DNA of 64,000 nucleotides from an uncultured Methylophilaceae bacterium (GTDB lineage Bacteria; Pseudomonadota; Gammaproteobacteria; Burkholderiales; Methylophilaceae), in the NCBI GenBank assembly GCA_905182075.1, contig CAJIZS010000002.1, forward strand, positions 1 to 64,000, written 5' to 3'. Shown here piece by piece: positions 16,519-25,103 of this stretch; position 1 is the first letter of the stretch, and the number at the start of each line of letters is the position of its first letter. Made by a program: the position numbers and the translations under genes. The notes under the pieces were generated by a model, which was not told where the DNA came from, did not search any database, and saw only the letters and a list, made by a program, of their open reading frames with translations.

Positions 16519-17649
16519 ACTTCAATTAACCCTTTTTCAAATATTTTTATATCCGACTCATCATTATAAAAACTTACACTAGCCCGAACAAGACCATTTT
16601 TATTTATTGAGCTTACATACGGTTCTGCACACAACATACCGCCTCGTACTGCAATGTTTTTCCCTCCTAACAATGTTGCAACATCACCGGCATGATATTC
16701 CGTGTCAAATGTAACTATGTTAGCACCCTTTGCAGTAAGTGGTATACCTCCGCCTGCTAATACTGCATGTTTTAATTTGTTTGTTAATGCTGTTTCGTAT
16801 TCAAATAATGTTTTACGCCCTTGTTCTTCAAGAAATTCACATGCCCGTTGTAATTGTATTGCACCTGCTATGTTTGGTGTACCTGCTTCAAACATTGCCG
16901 GACCTTCAATAAATGAATGCGTATGTTTTTTAACTTCTGTTATAATACCGCCGCCTACTTGATATGGTTTTAATTGTTTAAAATGTTTTTCTCTTACACA
17001 TAATGCACCAATACCTGTTGGTCCGTATAACTTGTGCCCGCTAAAACTTACAAAATCAATATGTTCATACTCTAAACTTGCTTATGCTTTGTGCCGCATC
17101 AATATGCACTAATGCACCATATGCCTTTGTTAATGTTAATATTCGTTTATATGGCTGAATTACGCCATTTATATTACCAATATGTGCAAAACTTAAAATT
17201 GTTCTATGATAACGCCCTTTTAATCGATTCAATGTTCTTTTCAACTGCACTAAATCAATTTCTCCTTCGTCACTTAAATCTATATATTCTATATCGCATC
17301 CGGCATGTCGCCAAGGTAATAAATTTGCATGGTGTTCTGTCCATGGAACTATTACAACATCTTTTGTGGATAAGTCTAATGCATTAGAAAGTAGGTTAAT
17401 GCTTTCGGTAGTATTTCTAGTAAAAATTAATTCATTTGCGTTAAATCCAGCAAACTCTGCGACAACCGTTCTTGCTTCTTCGTATGCATTTGATGCTCGT
17501 TGTCCTAGTTCGTGCGGGCTTCTATGTATATTGGCATTAAATTTCAAATAGTAATCATTTTCCATAACGACGTCAATAGGCGTCATTGTGGTTGCCGCAT
17601 TATCTAAATAAACAATGTCTCTATATACTGGAAAATAACTCTTGTACAT
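16485..17649 (-). CDS. sufS: Cysteine desulfurase SufS-like, one frameshift
   Basis: PLP enzyme releasing sulfur from cysteine for cluster assembly. The first frame (17649-17065) has YLDNAATTMTP, TRNTTESINLLSNAL, the WTEHHANLLPW His and VHIDAAQS, where Asp holds PLP. A frameshift near 17075 leads to FSGHKLYGPTG with the PLP Lys, then MFEAGTPNIAGAIQL and RGGMLCAEPYV with the catalytic Cys. Corrected length is about 388 residues, usual being 405. SufE overlaps its end. The call is secure; only the consensus is damaged. Confidence 0.88.
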
Positions 17650-18179
17650 GGTTTATATTTTGTAATAAGCGTAAAAAGTTGTCACAAAAACATAATTTAA
17701 TAAAAGATATTAAAACAGAAAATATTTCTTTAGATTTTTCAATACCTCGAGAATTCATATAAAAAAGTTGATCATTATCAAAAGTAGACATAGTGCAACC
17801 ATGACTACACGACACATCTTTACTATAAATCCAAAGGTCTGGATTAGAACTTATTTCGCTTGTGTCGTGTAATAGATAATTCTTTATATCTATTGACGCA
17901 CTTACTGCTTTTTGTTGTCTTGCTATTTCGATACCACTAGTAAATGATATTTTACCATTTTTACCCGCAAAATTTTTAGCAACAACATTTACATTCGTAT
18001 CACTACCACAGTTTATATGAATCTTAACATCGGAGGTGCCACCATTACATGTTATTAATCAGCTGGTATAAATTGAATGGCTTAACGTTGTCATTTACAG
18101 TTATAATTCACTATCATAGGCATCTTCTGCTTTAGCAAATAATTTGTCTAATTTAGAGTGATTTATATCCTTCTGGCAT
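17621..18179 (-). CDS. sufD: SufD-like protein, short and heavily frameshifted
   Basis: In the SUF complex SufD pairs with SufB and SufC. Reconstructed frames give NDNVKPFNLYQLINN, KIHINCGSDTNVNVVAKNF, then IDIKNYLLHDTSEIS and NPDLWIYSKDVSCSHGCTM followed by FYMNSRGIEKSKEIF. The SHG and FY(x)xSRGI blocks are diagnostic of SufD/SufB. The whole is about 180 residues against about 430 in bacteria, so the N-terminal helical domain and much of the beta-helix are missing. At least four indels are needed to restore one frame. Confidence 0.65.
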
Positions 18180-18183
18180 TGTA

Positions 18184-18907
18184 TCATAATGCATTGTAAC
18201 CTTGGGTTTGTATTTTCTTTAAAATATTTTTATCATAAGTTTTTAATACGCCATCTTTAATTACATGTACTTTAGTTGGTTTTATAAAATCATATAACTT
18301 AAAGTTATGACTAATTACAAGGGCCGATCTATCCGCAGTCATATAATCTCGTAATGATGTACCAATAGCAGTTAATGCATCTACATCTAATCCACTATCA
18401 ATCTCGTCTAACATTATAAATTGAGGCTTTAAATGAAACATTTGCATTATTTCATTTTTCTTTTTCTCGCCTCCACTAGCATTATAATTAACTTGACGCT
18501 TAAACCATCCTTCGCCTAACCCAAACTTAGTCGAAAGTTCATTATATGTATCAATTATTTCGCGAACTGAATATGTAGCATTAAGATGCTTTTTTGCTTC
18601 TTTTATCAATGCCATATTACTAACACCAGCAATTTCAACTGGAACTTGAAAACTCATAAACATACCATGTTTAGCTCTTTCATAAACTGGCATATCTGTA
18701 ATATCTTTATCATTAAAAAATATTCGACCTGACATGTCGTCATATTCTTTTCCTAAGGCTATTGCTGATGAAAGGGTACTTTTGCCCGAACCATTTGGTC
18801 CCATAATAGCATGTACTTCTCCTGCCTTTGACGTCTTAGTCAACTTAGCCTTTTAATTATAGTCTTTTCCCTCTATCTTGGGCGTGTAAATTTTCAATCG
18901 TTAACAT
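18184..18907 (-). CDS. sufC: SufC ATPase, frameshifted at its N-terminus
   Basis: ABC-type ATPase of the SufBC2D scaffold. Walker A is IMGPNGSGKSTLSSAI, the signature NASGGEKKKNEIMQ, Walker B FIMLDEIDSGLDVDAL and the switch His in LVISHNF. The true N-terminus MLTIENLHAQ begins at 18907; several one-base insertions between 18845 and 18885 break the frame before LTKTSKAGEVHAIMG. Corrected length of about 240 residues equals SufC. It lies between sufB and sufD. Confidence 0.9.
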
Positions 18908-18917
18908 ACTTGATTTT

Positions 18918-20348
18918 TTATCCCACTGATCCTTCAAGGGAGACTTCTAATAATTTTTGTGCCTCTGCGGCGAACTCCATTGGAAGTTTGTTTAACACCT
19001 CTTTACTAAAATCCATTAACTATTAAGTGCAACTGGCTTTTTCAGTATCAATTCCTCTTTGATTGCAATAAAAAATTTGATCTTCTCCTATCTTGCTTGT
19101 AGTGGCTTCGTGTTCAATTTGTGCTGAATTGCTTTTAGCTTCGATGTAAGGAAAGGTATGTGCACCACATTCATTTCCCATTAAAAGAGAATCACATTGT
19201 GAAAAATTCCGCGCATTTTCAGCACGAGCTCCTACTTGAACTAATCCCCGATAGCTATTTTGGGATTTTCCTGCAGAAATTCCTTTAGAAATAATAGTAC
19301 TACGTGTGTTTTTTCCCAAGTGTACCATTTTTGTACCAGTATCTGCTTGTTGATAATTATTGGTTACTGCAATCGAGTAAAATTCACCTATTGAATGATC
19401 TCCTTTTAATATACAAGAAGGATACTTCCAAGTAATAGCAGACCCTGTTTCTACTTGAGTCCAAGAGATTTTGCTTTGGTTACCTTTGCACAAGCCTCGT
19501 TTTGTAACAAAATTATAAATTCCACCCTTTCCATTTTCATCTCCAGGGTACCAATTTTGTACTGTAGAATATTTTATTTCAGCATCATCAAGTGCAATTA
19601 GTTCTACAACCGCGGCATGAAGCTGGTTTTCATCTCTCATTGGAGCGGTACATCCTTCTAAATACGATACATATGATTGCTTATCAGCAATTATAAGGGT
19701 ACGTTCAAATTGACCTGTTTCTTTTTCGTTAATCCGAAAGTACGTGCTGAGTTCAAGAGGACACCGAACGCCAGGAGGGATATAAACAAAGCTACCATCG
19801 CTGAACACACAACTATTAAGACAAGTCCAATAGTTATCTGCCATAGGAACGACAGTGGCCAAGTATTTTTTAACAAGATCAGGGTATTGTTGTACTGCAT
19901 CATTAAAACTCCCAAATATAATTCCTAGTTTACCTAGTTTTTCTTTGTATGTTGTTGCTATACTAACTGAATCAAATACTACATCTACTGCTACTCCAGC
20001 TAGAGCCGCTTGTTCATGGAGAGGTATACCAAGTTTTTCAAAATCTCGAAGTATTGCCGGGTCTACTTCGTCTAAACTTTCGGGGCGTTTTTTTGGACTT
20101 GCAAAATAATGGATATTTTGAAGATCAATTATAGGAACATTAAAACTCGGCCATTTGGGTTGTTGCATTTTTTGCAACATCTTAAATGCGGTTAACCTAA
20201 ATTTAAGTAACCAGGAGGGTTCATTATTCTTTTTTGAAATAGCCTTAATTATGGTTTCATTAAGACCTTTTTCAAAAACTTCACTTTCAACTTGTGTAAC
20301 AAATCCTGCTTCATACTTTTTATTAACTATTTCCGTTAATTCTTTCAT
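18918..20348 (-). CDS. sufB: SufB Fe-S scaffold protein, frameshifted near its end
   Basis: SufB is the platform on which SUF clusters form. The long frame (20348-19023) covers [40 protein letters not shown] and [17 protein letters not shown], all diagnostic. It then stops at [10 protein letters not shown]; three single-base insertions within about 40 bases hide the natural tail, which in the other frames reads [20 protein letters not shown] and ends LEGSVG. Corrected length is about 475 residues, normal for SufB. Its ATG overlaps the end of the superoxide dismutase frame. Confidence 0.93.
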
Positions 20349-20700
20349 TAATGATATCCCAATTAATAATTTTCCAAATATTTTTTAAATATTTTGCTTT
20401 ATCGTGTTGATAATCCAATGCCCAAGCATGTTCCCACCAATCAATAATCATAGCAACATTATCTACCATTTTGTGATTTTGTATTGTTTTAATATTGCCT
20501 TCAGTATCTATATAAATCCACCCAGAACCTTGTATGCCCATTGCTTCGCCAGCAAATTTACTTTTAAAATTATTAAACGAAGTATGTTTGCTCTTAATCA
20601 AGGAGAAGTTTGTACTTGTCCTAGTAGCTGATAATAAAACATTAAATAATACAGAAAATAAATTATGTAAAAATGGTTGCCCTATATTTGGATATTTTAA
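20323..20700 (-). CDS. Fe/Mn superoxide dismutase, C-terminal two thirds visible
   Basis: Removes superoxide, which destroys exposed Fe-S clusters. The clear part reads [20 protein letters not shown], then [20 protein letters not shown] with the metal-binding Asp and His, and [14 protein letters not shown]. The same frame remains open upstream through [10 protein letters not shown] (where family members have NHxFxW) to about 20700. The N-terminal helix with the first two His ligands is not recognisable and is either broken by indels or lost. It overlaps the sufB start. Confidence 0.75.
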   Translation of the reverse strand, partial: LKYPNIGQPFLHNLFSVLFNVLLSATRTSTNFSLIKSKHTSFNNFKSKFAGEAMGIQGSGWIYIDTEGNIKTIQNHKMVDNVAMIIDWWEHAWALDYQHDKAKYLKNIWKIINWDIINERINGNS

Positions 20701-20751
20701 TAATGATATTTGGACTGATACAATTAATAATGATAATTATTATGTAAATTA

Positions 20752-20874
20752 TTATTCAATTACTTTACGTTTATAGGGCAATTTTTCTTGTACAAATTTC
20801 TCTTTTGAAACGGCCTCCATAAGCCGATGTTCTTCTTTAATTTCTTGTTGTATGTATTCTTTAAGTGTATTCAT
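20752..20874 (-). CDS. Small helical protein
   Basis: Forty residues, MNTLKEYIQQEIKEEHRLME through KLPYKRKVIE, amphipathic and charged. It starts just after the end of the MELKSGEIA gene. No family recognised. Confidence 0.4.
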   Translation of the reverse strand: MNTLKEYIQQEIKEEHRLMEAVSKEKFVQEKLPYKRKVIE

Positions 20875-20882
20875 GTAAGTAC

Positions 20883-21080
20883 TTATTTGATAATTGTATG
20901 TAACTTAAACCAGGCGGACACACCTGGATCTTTAAATCGTATATGAAATAACCCGCCAAGGTTAGCATTGGTAAACATATAATCTATAGATGGGTTACCA
21001 AACCGTTCCATTAATTTTATTAGTTCCTTATTTTGTAGTTTTTTTCCCTTTTATGCTATTTCTCCTGATTTTAGTTCCAT
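20883..21080 (-). CDS. Small protein downstream of queD, interrupted by an in-frame TAA
   Basis: The start ATG directly follows the queD stop. The frame reads MELKSGEIA, then a TAA, then KGKKLQNKELIKLMERFGNP and SIDYMFTNANLGGLFHIRF, ending KLHTIIK. The TAA sits next to an A/G homopolymer run (21035-21055), so it is likely a consensus error. I do not recognise the family. Confidence 0.45.
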
Positions 21081-21650
21081 TTACAGTTTCTTCGGCTTCC
21101 TTCGATGATATTTTTCCATATTTGATATACTCATTATTTTTGGAGCAGCTGTTGCCCTAATAAATGACCTTCCCGCCATGTTGCTTTCGGTTTCACGTAC
21201 TTCTACTCTATAACACCAAAGCCTTTCTGCTTCGCCTTGACCCCACATATCAGGAATGTATATTCCATTCATATATTTGTATAACATAGAAGAAAGACCT
21301 TCACATCCAAGTTTTGGTAATACAGTAAGTTTTGCAATACCACGTTCTTGTAACTGTTTATAAAGATCCATTTCTGGGTCGTCTTCTGCTACCAATAATG
21401 TATGATCGAATTGCTGTTCTAAGAAACTTTTAAGTTCTCCCATTCCACCATAATCTGCAACCCAATTTCTAACATCCAAATAATCTGAACCAAAAAAGAA
21501 TCTCATAGTAAAACTATAACCATGAATAACATTACAATGACTATCAGCCTTGTATTGTCTATATGCACAAGGAAACTTATCAACATATTCCTTTGTGCTA
21601 TTATATTTGTATATTCTCGGAGTTCTATCTGGGAGGGTAATTTTGCTCAT
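21081..21650 (-). CDS. queD: 6-carboxy-tetrahydropterin synthase-like protein (QueD/PTPS family)
   Basis: QueD makes the pterin precursor of 7-deazaguanines (queuosine, or phage DNA deazaguanine modification). The active-site Cys is in KFPCAYRQYKADSHCNVIHG, whose His residues (H and IHGYS) bind zinc; the third element is the YLDVRNWVADYGGMGELK and FDHTLL block. Length 189 is longer than typical QueD (120), with a C-terminal extension ending YHRRKPKK. No queC, queE, folE or dpdA is visible in this window. Confidence 0.75.
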   Translation of the reverse strand: MSKITLPDRTPRIYKYNSTKEYVDKFPCAYRQYKADSHCNVIHGYSFTMRFFFGSDYLDVRNWVADYGGMGELKSFLEQQFDHTLLVAEDDPEMDLYKQLQERGIAKLTVLPKLGCEGLSSMLYKYMNGIYIPDMWGQGEAERLWCYRVEVRETESNMAGRSFIRATAAPKIMSISNMEKYHRRKPKKL

Positions 21651-22240
21651 TTCTTTACTTCCTTTATGTTTAATTCTTTAAATGCTCTTTGCAATCCTAC
21701 TATTTGATTAAAACAATCATATAATGCATGATGCTTCCATGTATCCGGAGCAGTTGCACCTGACATCTTCATCATTGTTCTTGAATCTTTAACTTGCCAA
21801 AACATCCATTTAAATCCTTTACCAACTGCTCTATGTGCATGTTCTAGTATAGGATAATCAAATGTACTACCATTAGCCCAATAATGATCTACTCCACTAC
21901 AAAACTTATATAAACCTGTTAATGCTTCTGCTAATGGAACTCTTTCTTTTGAGTTAAATGCTTCGTCTTTTATATGCTCTTCTTGTTTTGCCCACCATTC
22001 CATTGTTGGGTCACTTATATCAAATTCGTCACCCTGTGATTCAACATCAACTCGAGCATAAAAATTAGGAAGCAATACCGATCCATCTGGGCACTCGGTT
22101 TCGTTGTTATCAAAAGGATTAAATTTTACTGCACCTATAGATAGAATCAAGGCGTTAGGCAAAGTGCTTAACGCCTCTAAATCAATCATTATGTGATCTT
22201 TTTTATTTTCAGTTTGTAATAGGTATTTTGATGTATCCAT
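21647..22240 (-). CDS. dexA: DexA-like 3'-5' exonuclease (DEDD family)
   Basis: The four acidic/His motifs are visible: IMIDLEALS (D and E), ANGSTFDYPILEHA (D), KDSRTMM (D) and HHALYDC (H and D). T4 DexA degrades single-stranded DNA and has this same arrangement. 197 residues against 227 in T4. The start overlaps nothing upstream; the stop overlaps the queD start by 4 bases. Confidence 0.8.
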   Translation of the reverse strand: MDTSKYLLQTENKKDHIMIDLEALSTLPNALILSIGAVKFNPFDNNETECPDGSVLLPNFYARVDVESQGDEFDISDPTMEWWAKQEEHIKDEAFNSKERVPLAEALTGLYKFCSGVDHYWANGSTFDYPILEHAHRAVGKGFKWMFWQVKDSRTMMKMSGATAPDTWKHHALYDCFNQIVGLQRAFKELNIKEVKK

Positions 22241-22261
22241 GTGAAATTACAATAAGTGTAT

Positions 22262-22588
22262 TTAACCGTCTAGGATTCTCCAACCAATTAGTCGGAGGTC
22301 ACGGCTGATATCAGCTTCGACACATCCTTCTCTACCTGAGCAGTAATAGTCGAGGTAATCTCCTCCATAGGTGCTGAGTGAGCTGACAATGCTCCCAGCA
22401 CGACGCCAAGAACAAGCCCAATAGTCACTGCTTTTCTTAGCACTATGTACATGAGAATTATGATACCACCTATTATTGCATAAAGCACTATAGAGTCGTG
22501 TAGCATATCCGTTATCATTGTGTACCTTTTCTTTTATAAATTTACAATCAATAAGATCTCTTTCGAGATCGGGTTTTGCTTTTTCCAT
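22262..22588 (-). CDS. Conserved phage protein with a CSWRRAG motif
   Basis: The 108-residue frame has DLIDCKFIKEKVHNDNGYAT, YSALCNNRWYH and YWACSWRRAGSIVSSL then YCSGREGCVEADISRDL. The ordered Trp, Cys and Gly residues look selected, and a closely similar pattern occurs in other T4-like marine phages as far as I recall. A second frame inside it (22518-22288) encodes a plausible membrane protein with its own Shine-Dalgarno; see findings. A near-consensus sigma70 promoter lies just upstream. Confidence 0.6.
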   Translation of the reverse strand: MEKAKPDLERDLIDCKFIKEKVHNDNGYATRLYSALCNNRWYHNSHVHSAKKSSDYWACSWRRAGSIVSSLSTYGGDYLDYYCSGREGCVEADISRDLRLIGWRILDG

Positions 22589-22607
22589 CCATTTTCAGCC
22601 ATGTACT

Positions 22608-22636
22608 AGTATAATGTATTTAGGTTGAAATGTCAA
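22608..22636 (-). promoter_or_regulatory. Sigma70-type promoter
   Basis: On the minus strand TTGACA (22636-22631) is followed after 17 bases by TATACT (22613-22608). It sits at the clpS stop and about 20 bases before the start of the 108-residue gene, which it would drive early in infection using host RNA polymerase. Confidence 0.7.
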
Positions 22637-22953
22637 GCACCAACTTCCTCTACAGAAACTTGTAAAGGAAACTCATTTTGTTTTGCGGCAATACTAACTT
22701 CCATTGCTTTTTGTTCGGCAATTTCAAAATGATAAACACCTGCCACACCTAATCCTTTGGTGTGGATTTCTTGTGTTATACGTTCTGCAAGTTCTTCTGT
22801 TCTATTAAACATAGTTCTAAGAACCCATACAACAAAATCCATTGGAGTATAGTTATCGTTGTGCAATATAACTGCAAAGTTTTTTGGTTTTTTGTGTTTT
22901 TGTTTTGGCTTATTCTTAACAGTTAAGCTGGTTTCTATTACTTCTTCAGTCAT
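22633..22953 (-). CDS. clpS: ClpS-like N-degron adaptor
   Basis: ClpS delivers N-end-rule substrates to ClpAP. The 106-residue protein has FAVILHNDNYTPMDFVVWVL, the DDxT-type ligand-binding pocket (here NDNYTPMDFV), and HTKGLGVAGVYHFEIAEQKA, where the host protein has a similar GxGVCGxYxxEIAExK stretch. The N-terminus is a Lys-rich flexible tail as in host ClpS. In the phage it could redirect host proteolysis. Confidence 0.88.
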   Translation of the reverse strand: MTEEVIETSLTVKNKPKQKHKKPKNFAVILHNDNYTPMDFVVWVLRTMFNRTEELAERITQEIHTKGLGVAGVYHFEIAEQKAMEVSIAAKQNEFPLQVSVEEVGA

Positions 22954-23335
22954 TTTTGAGTTTATTGACTACAAATTCTTTTTCACAGATTCCACCATGT
23001 TTTTCTATAACTTCGTTAACACGAGCAACCGGAACCCAACCATAAACAGTATCTGTTAAATTATCAGGATCTTCAGCAAATTCCTTTAGTAAAGGTTCTG
23101 GATCATTTGGAAAGCCTATTTCAACGCTATTGTAATGATCAGCAATGGCTCGTGGATCCGAGTACATTGACGGTCCTGCTTGCATTGAAAATTCAAATCC
23201 ATCATCACATTTTACTTGCTTAGTGATTTTAGACCAACCAGTGTCTGGAAGATTGGTAAATGATCCGACTTCTTTAAAAGTACGGATCCAAGTATTCGCC
23301 CAATCTTTTACAATTTTATTTCTCTTATTTTCCAT
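22946..23335 (-). CDS. Conserved hypothetical protein
   Basis: Start placed at MENKRNKIVKDWANTW (23335), inside the end of the small gene upstream. The 129-residue product has DGFEFSMQAGPSMYSDPR and SVEIGFPNDPEPLL then VNEVIEKHGGICEKEFV. No family recognised, but codon use and packing (overlaps of 8 and 28 bases) support a real gene. Confidence 0.55.
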   Translation of the reverse strand: MENKRNKIVKDWANTWIRTFKEVGSFTNLPDTGWSKITKQVKCDDGFEFSMQAGPSMYSDPRAIADHYNSVEIGFPNDPEPLLKEFAEDPDNLTDTVYGWVPVARVNEVIEKHGGICEKEFVVNKLKND

Positions 23336-23481
23336 ACTTTTGTTCCCTCTATAAATGATGCCCATTCATCACAGTATTTACGAGCTTCGTATTTTGAAGA
23401 CGAGTGTAAAATCATTTCTTCATAATCAATTGTGTGACCTACTTTAAACGTTACTGCAAATCTTTTATCTGGTATACTCAT
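23308..23481 (-). CDS. Small conserved-looking protein
   Basis: Fifty-seven residues, MSIPDKRFAVTFKVGHTIDY through ILHSSSKYEARKYCDEW, ending VWKIREIKL. It is compact with alternating strands and a helix. Its start overlaps the end of the HAD gene by a few bases and its end overlaps the next start. Confidence 0.5.
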   Translation of the reverse strand: MSIPDKRFAVTFKVGHTIDYEEMILHSSSKYEARKYCDEWASFIEGTKVWKIREIKL

Positions 23482-23482
23482 A

Positions 23483-23953
23483 TTATTCCTTCCATAGCCA
23501 ATTTAATCGCTTTGTTCCGAATCGTAATTTTCCTGTTTTTTCTTTTGGACTTAATGCTTCCTGAAAGAACGATTCACTGTTATGACTTTTATCACAGATA
23601 TACATATCAAAGTGTGGCTTATTCCCTACTTCTAATCCATGATACTTTGCACCCCATTTCTTTAGTTGCTTCTTCGTTAGTTCGGTATGATCTACTCCAC
23701 TTATACATCCTCTCGCAGTCCAATAGACAATATGTTCTCCTTTTTCATACAGTGAATTAATATGTGCTATTCTTGCCTGTATTGGTTTTGCAACTGAATA
23801 ATCACTATGTATATCTAGGAACGAGTCACCTGGTATTCCTTTTGTTGTACAAATGGTTCCGTCGATATCTACATATATTATCTTTTTCTTAGTATCTGAT
23901 TTAAGTGTTCCATCCTTACCAAATACTTCTTTAAGAAGTGCAATACGACTCAT
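23483..23953 (-). CDS. HAD-superfamily phosphatase-like protein
   Basis: The nucleophile motif is IIYVDIDGTICTT (DxDGT, residues about 27-36 from the chosen start). VYWTARGCISG supplies motif II (Thr/Ser) and FDMYICDKSHNS the motif IV Asp. It matches HAD phosphatases related to capsule biosynthesis phosphatases and polynucleotide-kinase 3' domains. Start is placed at MSRIALLKEVFG, whose ATG overlaps the stop of a 22-codon frame upstream. Substrate unknown. Confidence 0.7.
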   Translation of the reverse strand: MSRIALLKEVFGKDGTLKSDTKKKIIYVDIDGTICTTKGIPGDSFLDIHSDYSVAKPIQARIAHINSLYEKGEHIVYWTARGCISGVDHTELTKKQLKKWGAKYHGLEVGNKPHFDMYICDKSHNSESFFQEALSPKEKTGKLRFGTKRLNWLWKE

Positions 23954-24018
23954 ACATCCTCTTTTGTCTGCCAAACATTTTGAATTTCTTCTTCTAAATT
24001 AAATCTATCGTATTTCAT
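23950..24018 (-). CDS. Very short frame, probably truncated gene
   Basis: Twenty-two codons, MKYDRFNLEEEIQNVW then QTKEDV, overlapping the end of the HNH gene and the start of the HAD gene. The sequence resembles the N-terminus of small T4-like proteins that are about 60 residues long. It may be a relic cut short, or broken by an indel. Confidence 0.35.
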   Translation of the reverse strand: MKYDRFNLEEEIQNVWQTKEDV

Positions 24019-24562
24019 ATTTTAAATCTTTATTGGAATGTTTACACTTGTTTCCGTGCCATCTGGAATACATTTGAGGAATACACGATTTTCCACAAAC
24101 TTCACATACAATCTTTTTTCTATTTTTAGCAGCCAATGATAGTTTGGCTCTGGTTTCCGCATTTGGGATTAGTTTACCAACTTGTTTACCACCTTCTCTC
24201 AAAATTTCTCTACCTTCTTCAGTCAGTTTCCATCTGCCACTTGCTATAGCTTCTTTCTGTTTTTTACTCCAATTATCTCTTGCCCATTGAGGGGTAGCAG
24301 TTCCTGTTCTTGGATGTTTATCACTCATATTTCTTCTCCTGCACACTTCCCTTGTAACTTCTCTACGGATTCTTTCGTGTGTCCAATCTCTACAGAGAGT
24401 TTTCCAAGCAATGTAATCCCATTTGTTTTGATGTTCTTCCCACAACAAGCGATGAGCCTCTGCGTGTTCTTTAACAGATAACTCAACAATGTTGTCTGGA
24501 TCGTCTGTGCCACCAGCATGTTTTGGTATGATGTGATGTTTGTGTGTTAGATATTTTTCCAT
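24005..24562 (-). CDS. HNH homing-type endonuclease
   Basis: The HNH core is at the N-terminus: THKHHIIPKHAGGTDDPDNI followed by VELSVKEHAEAHRLLW, with paired His and Asn residues. Downstream are NUMOD-like repeats (TPQWARDNWSKKQKEAIASG, EEGREILREGGKQV) that usually read DNA sequence, and a C-terminal zinc ribbon (CEVCGKSC, HGNKC). Such free-standing enzymes spread themselves among T4-like phages. It has its own perfect late promoter and Shine-Dalgarno (AAAGGAGG), an independent transcription unit. Confidence 0.88.
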   Translation of the reverse strand: MEKYLTHKHHIIPKHAGGTDDPDNIVELSVKEHAEAHRLLWEEHQNKWDYIAWKTLCRDWTHERIRREVTREVCRRRNMSDKHPRTGTATPQWARDNWSKKQKEAIASGRWKLTEEGREILREGGKQVGKLIPNAETRAKLSLAAKNRKKIVCEVCGKSCIPQMYSRWHGNKCKHSNKDLKYEIR

Positions 24563-24579
24563 TTCAACCTCCTTTGTTA

Positions 24580-24587
24580 TATTTATA
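24580..24587 (-). promoter_or_regulatory. T4-type late promoter (TATAAATA)
   Basis: A perfect TATAAATA on the minus strand, 18 bases before the start codon of the HNH gene and upstream of an AAAGGAGG ribosome-binding site. Late promoters of T4-like phages are recognised by the gp55 sigma factor with only this -10 element. Confidence 0.75.
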
Positions 24588-24604
24588 CAACAAGGGAAGT
24601 TAAC

Positions 24605-24811
24605 TCACAAATCTTCTTTTGGAATCAGCATGTATCCACCTTTGTTATATGCCGGTGCAACTACAAAACCTTGTGGAATTTTAACTTCTTTCTTCTTTTT
24701 AGGTTGACTAGATTTCCTACTGTTAGCCATCATACGCTCTGCATAATTATCAGGTATGTCTTCTAACACTGAACGTCGCTTAAAATTCAAATGATCTGCG
24801 GTGTACGCCAT
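24605..24811 (-). CDS. Hypothetical small protein
   Basis: From MAYTADHLNFKRRSVLED the 68-residue product has a basic middle (KSSQPKKKKEVKIPQGF) and ends PAYNKGGYMLIPKEDL. Start chosen at 24811, since the longer frame start at 24826 overlaps the upstream gene. No family recognised. Confidence 0.5.
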   Translation of the reverse strand: MAYTADHLNFKRRSVLEDIPDNYAERMMANSRKSSQPKKKKEVKIPQGFVVAPAYNKGGYMLIPKEDL

Positions 24812-24822
24812 ATTTTTATCTA

Positions 24823-25008
24823 TCATAATTCATCTATTTTTAAGAGTTCAACTTCTTTGCCGTTACGGCGGGTTTTTAAATATCCTCCACTTTCGAGCAT
24901 ATCTAACGTTTTTGTTGCAGTTTCTTCAACTGCCCTACCCCATGCAACATAATAACCTAAGGCTGATCCTATTATATAAACTACTACTAACCAAATATAT
25001 ATTTCCAT
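24823..25008 (-). CDS. Small single-pass membrane protein
   Basis: MEIYIWLVVVYIIGSALGYY forms one transmembrane helix, followed by a cytoplasmic charged tail ending GKEVELLKIDEL. An AGGAGG ribosome-binding site (TATAGGAGGTAATATG) precedes this ATG, which decides the start. It belongs to a run of tiny membrane genes from 24.8 to 25.6 kb. Confidence 0.55.
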   Translation of the reverse strand: MEIYIWLVVVYIIGSALGYYVAWGRAVEETATKTLDMLESGGYLKTRRNGKEVELLKIDEL

Positions 25009-25016
25009 ATTACCTC

Positions 25017-25103
25017 CTATAGACATAAAACAATTATCGCCATAACATACACTACGCCGAATAACACTAAACACTTACAAGTTTCTTCAATAACAAATTT
25101 CAT
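25017..25103 (-). CDS. Tiny membrane peptide
   Basis: Twenty-eight residues: MKFVIEETCKCLVLFGVV then YVMAIIVLCL, almost entirely one hydrophobic helix. It is packed between the 76-residue gene and the next membrane protein, whose ribosome-binding site overlaps its stop. Confidence 0.4.
   Translation of the reverse strand: MKFVIEETCKCLVLFGVVYVMAIIVLCL

Noticed and set aside
19691-19915. Minus-strand hydrophobic frame inside sufB
   Set aside because: Lies within well-conserved sufB sequence; hydrophobicity follows from T-rich codons.
14464-20700. Bacterial chromosome fragment as the source of the SUF run
   Set aside because: Tight overlaps, the same codon style, indel pattern and strand as the surrounding phage genes on both sides argue against a simple chimeric contig, though only spanning reads can exclude it.
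21081-21650. Full 7-deazaguanine DNA-modification pathway
   Set aside because: Only QueD is visible; no queC, queE, folE or transglycosylase gene is found in the window, so DNA modification cannot be claimed.
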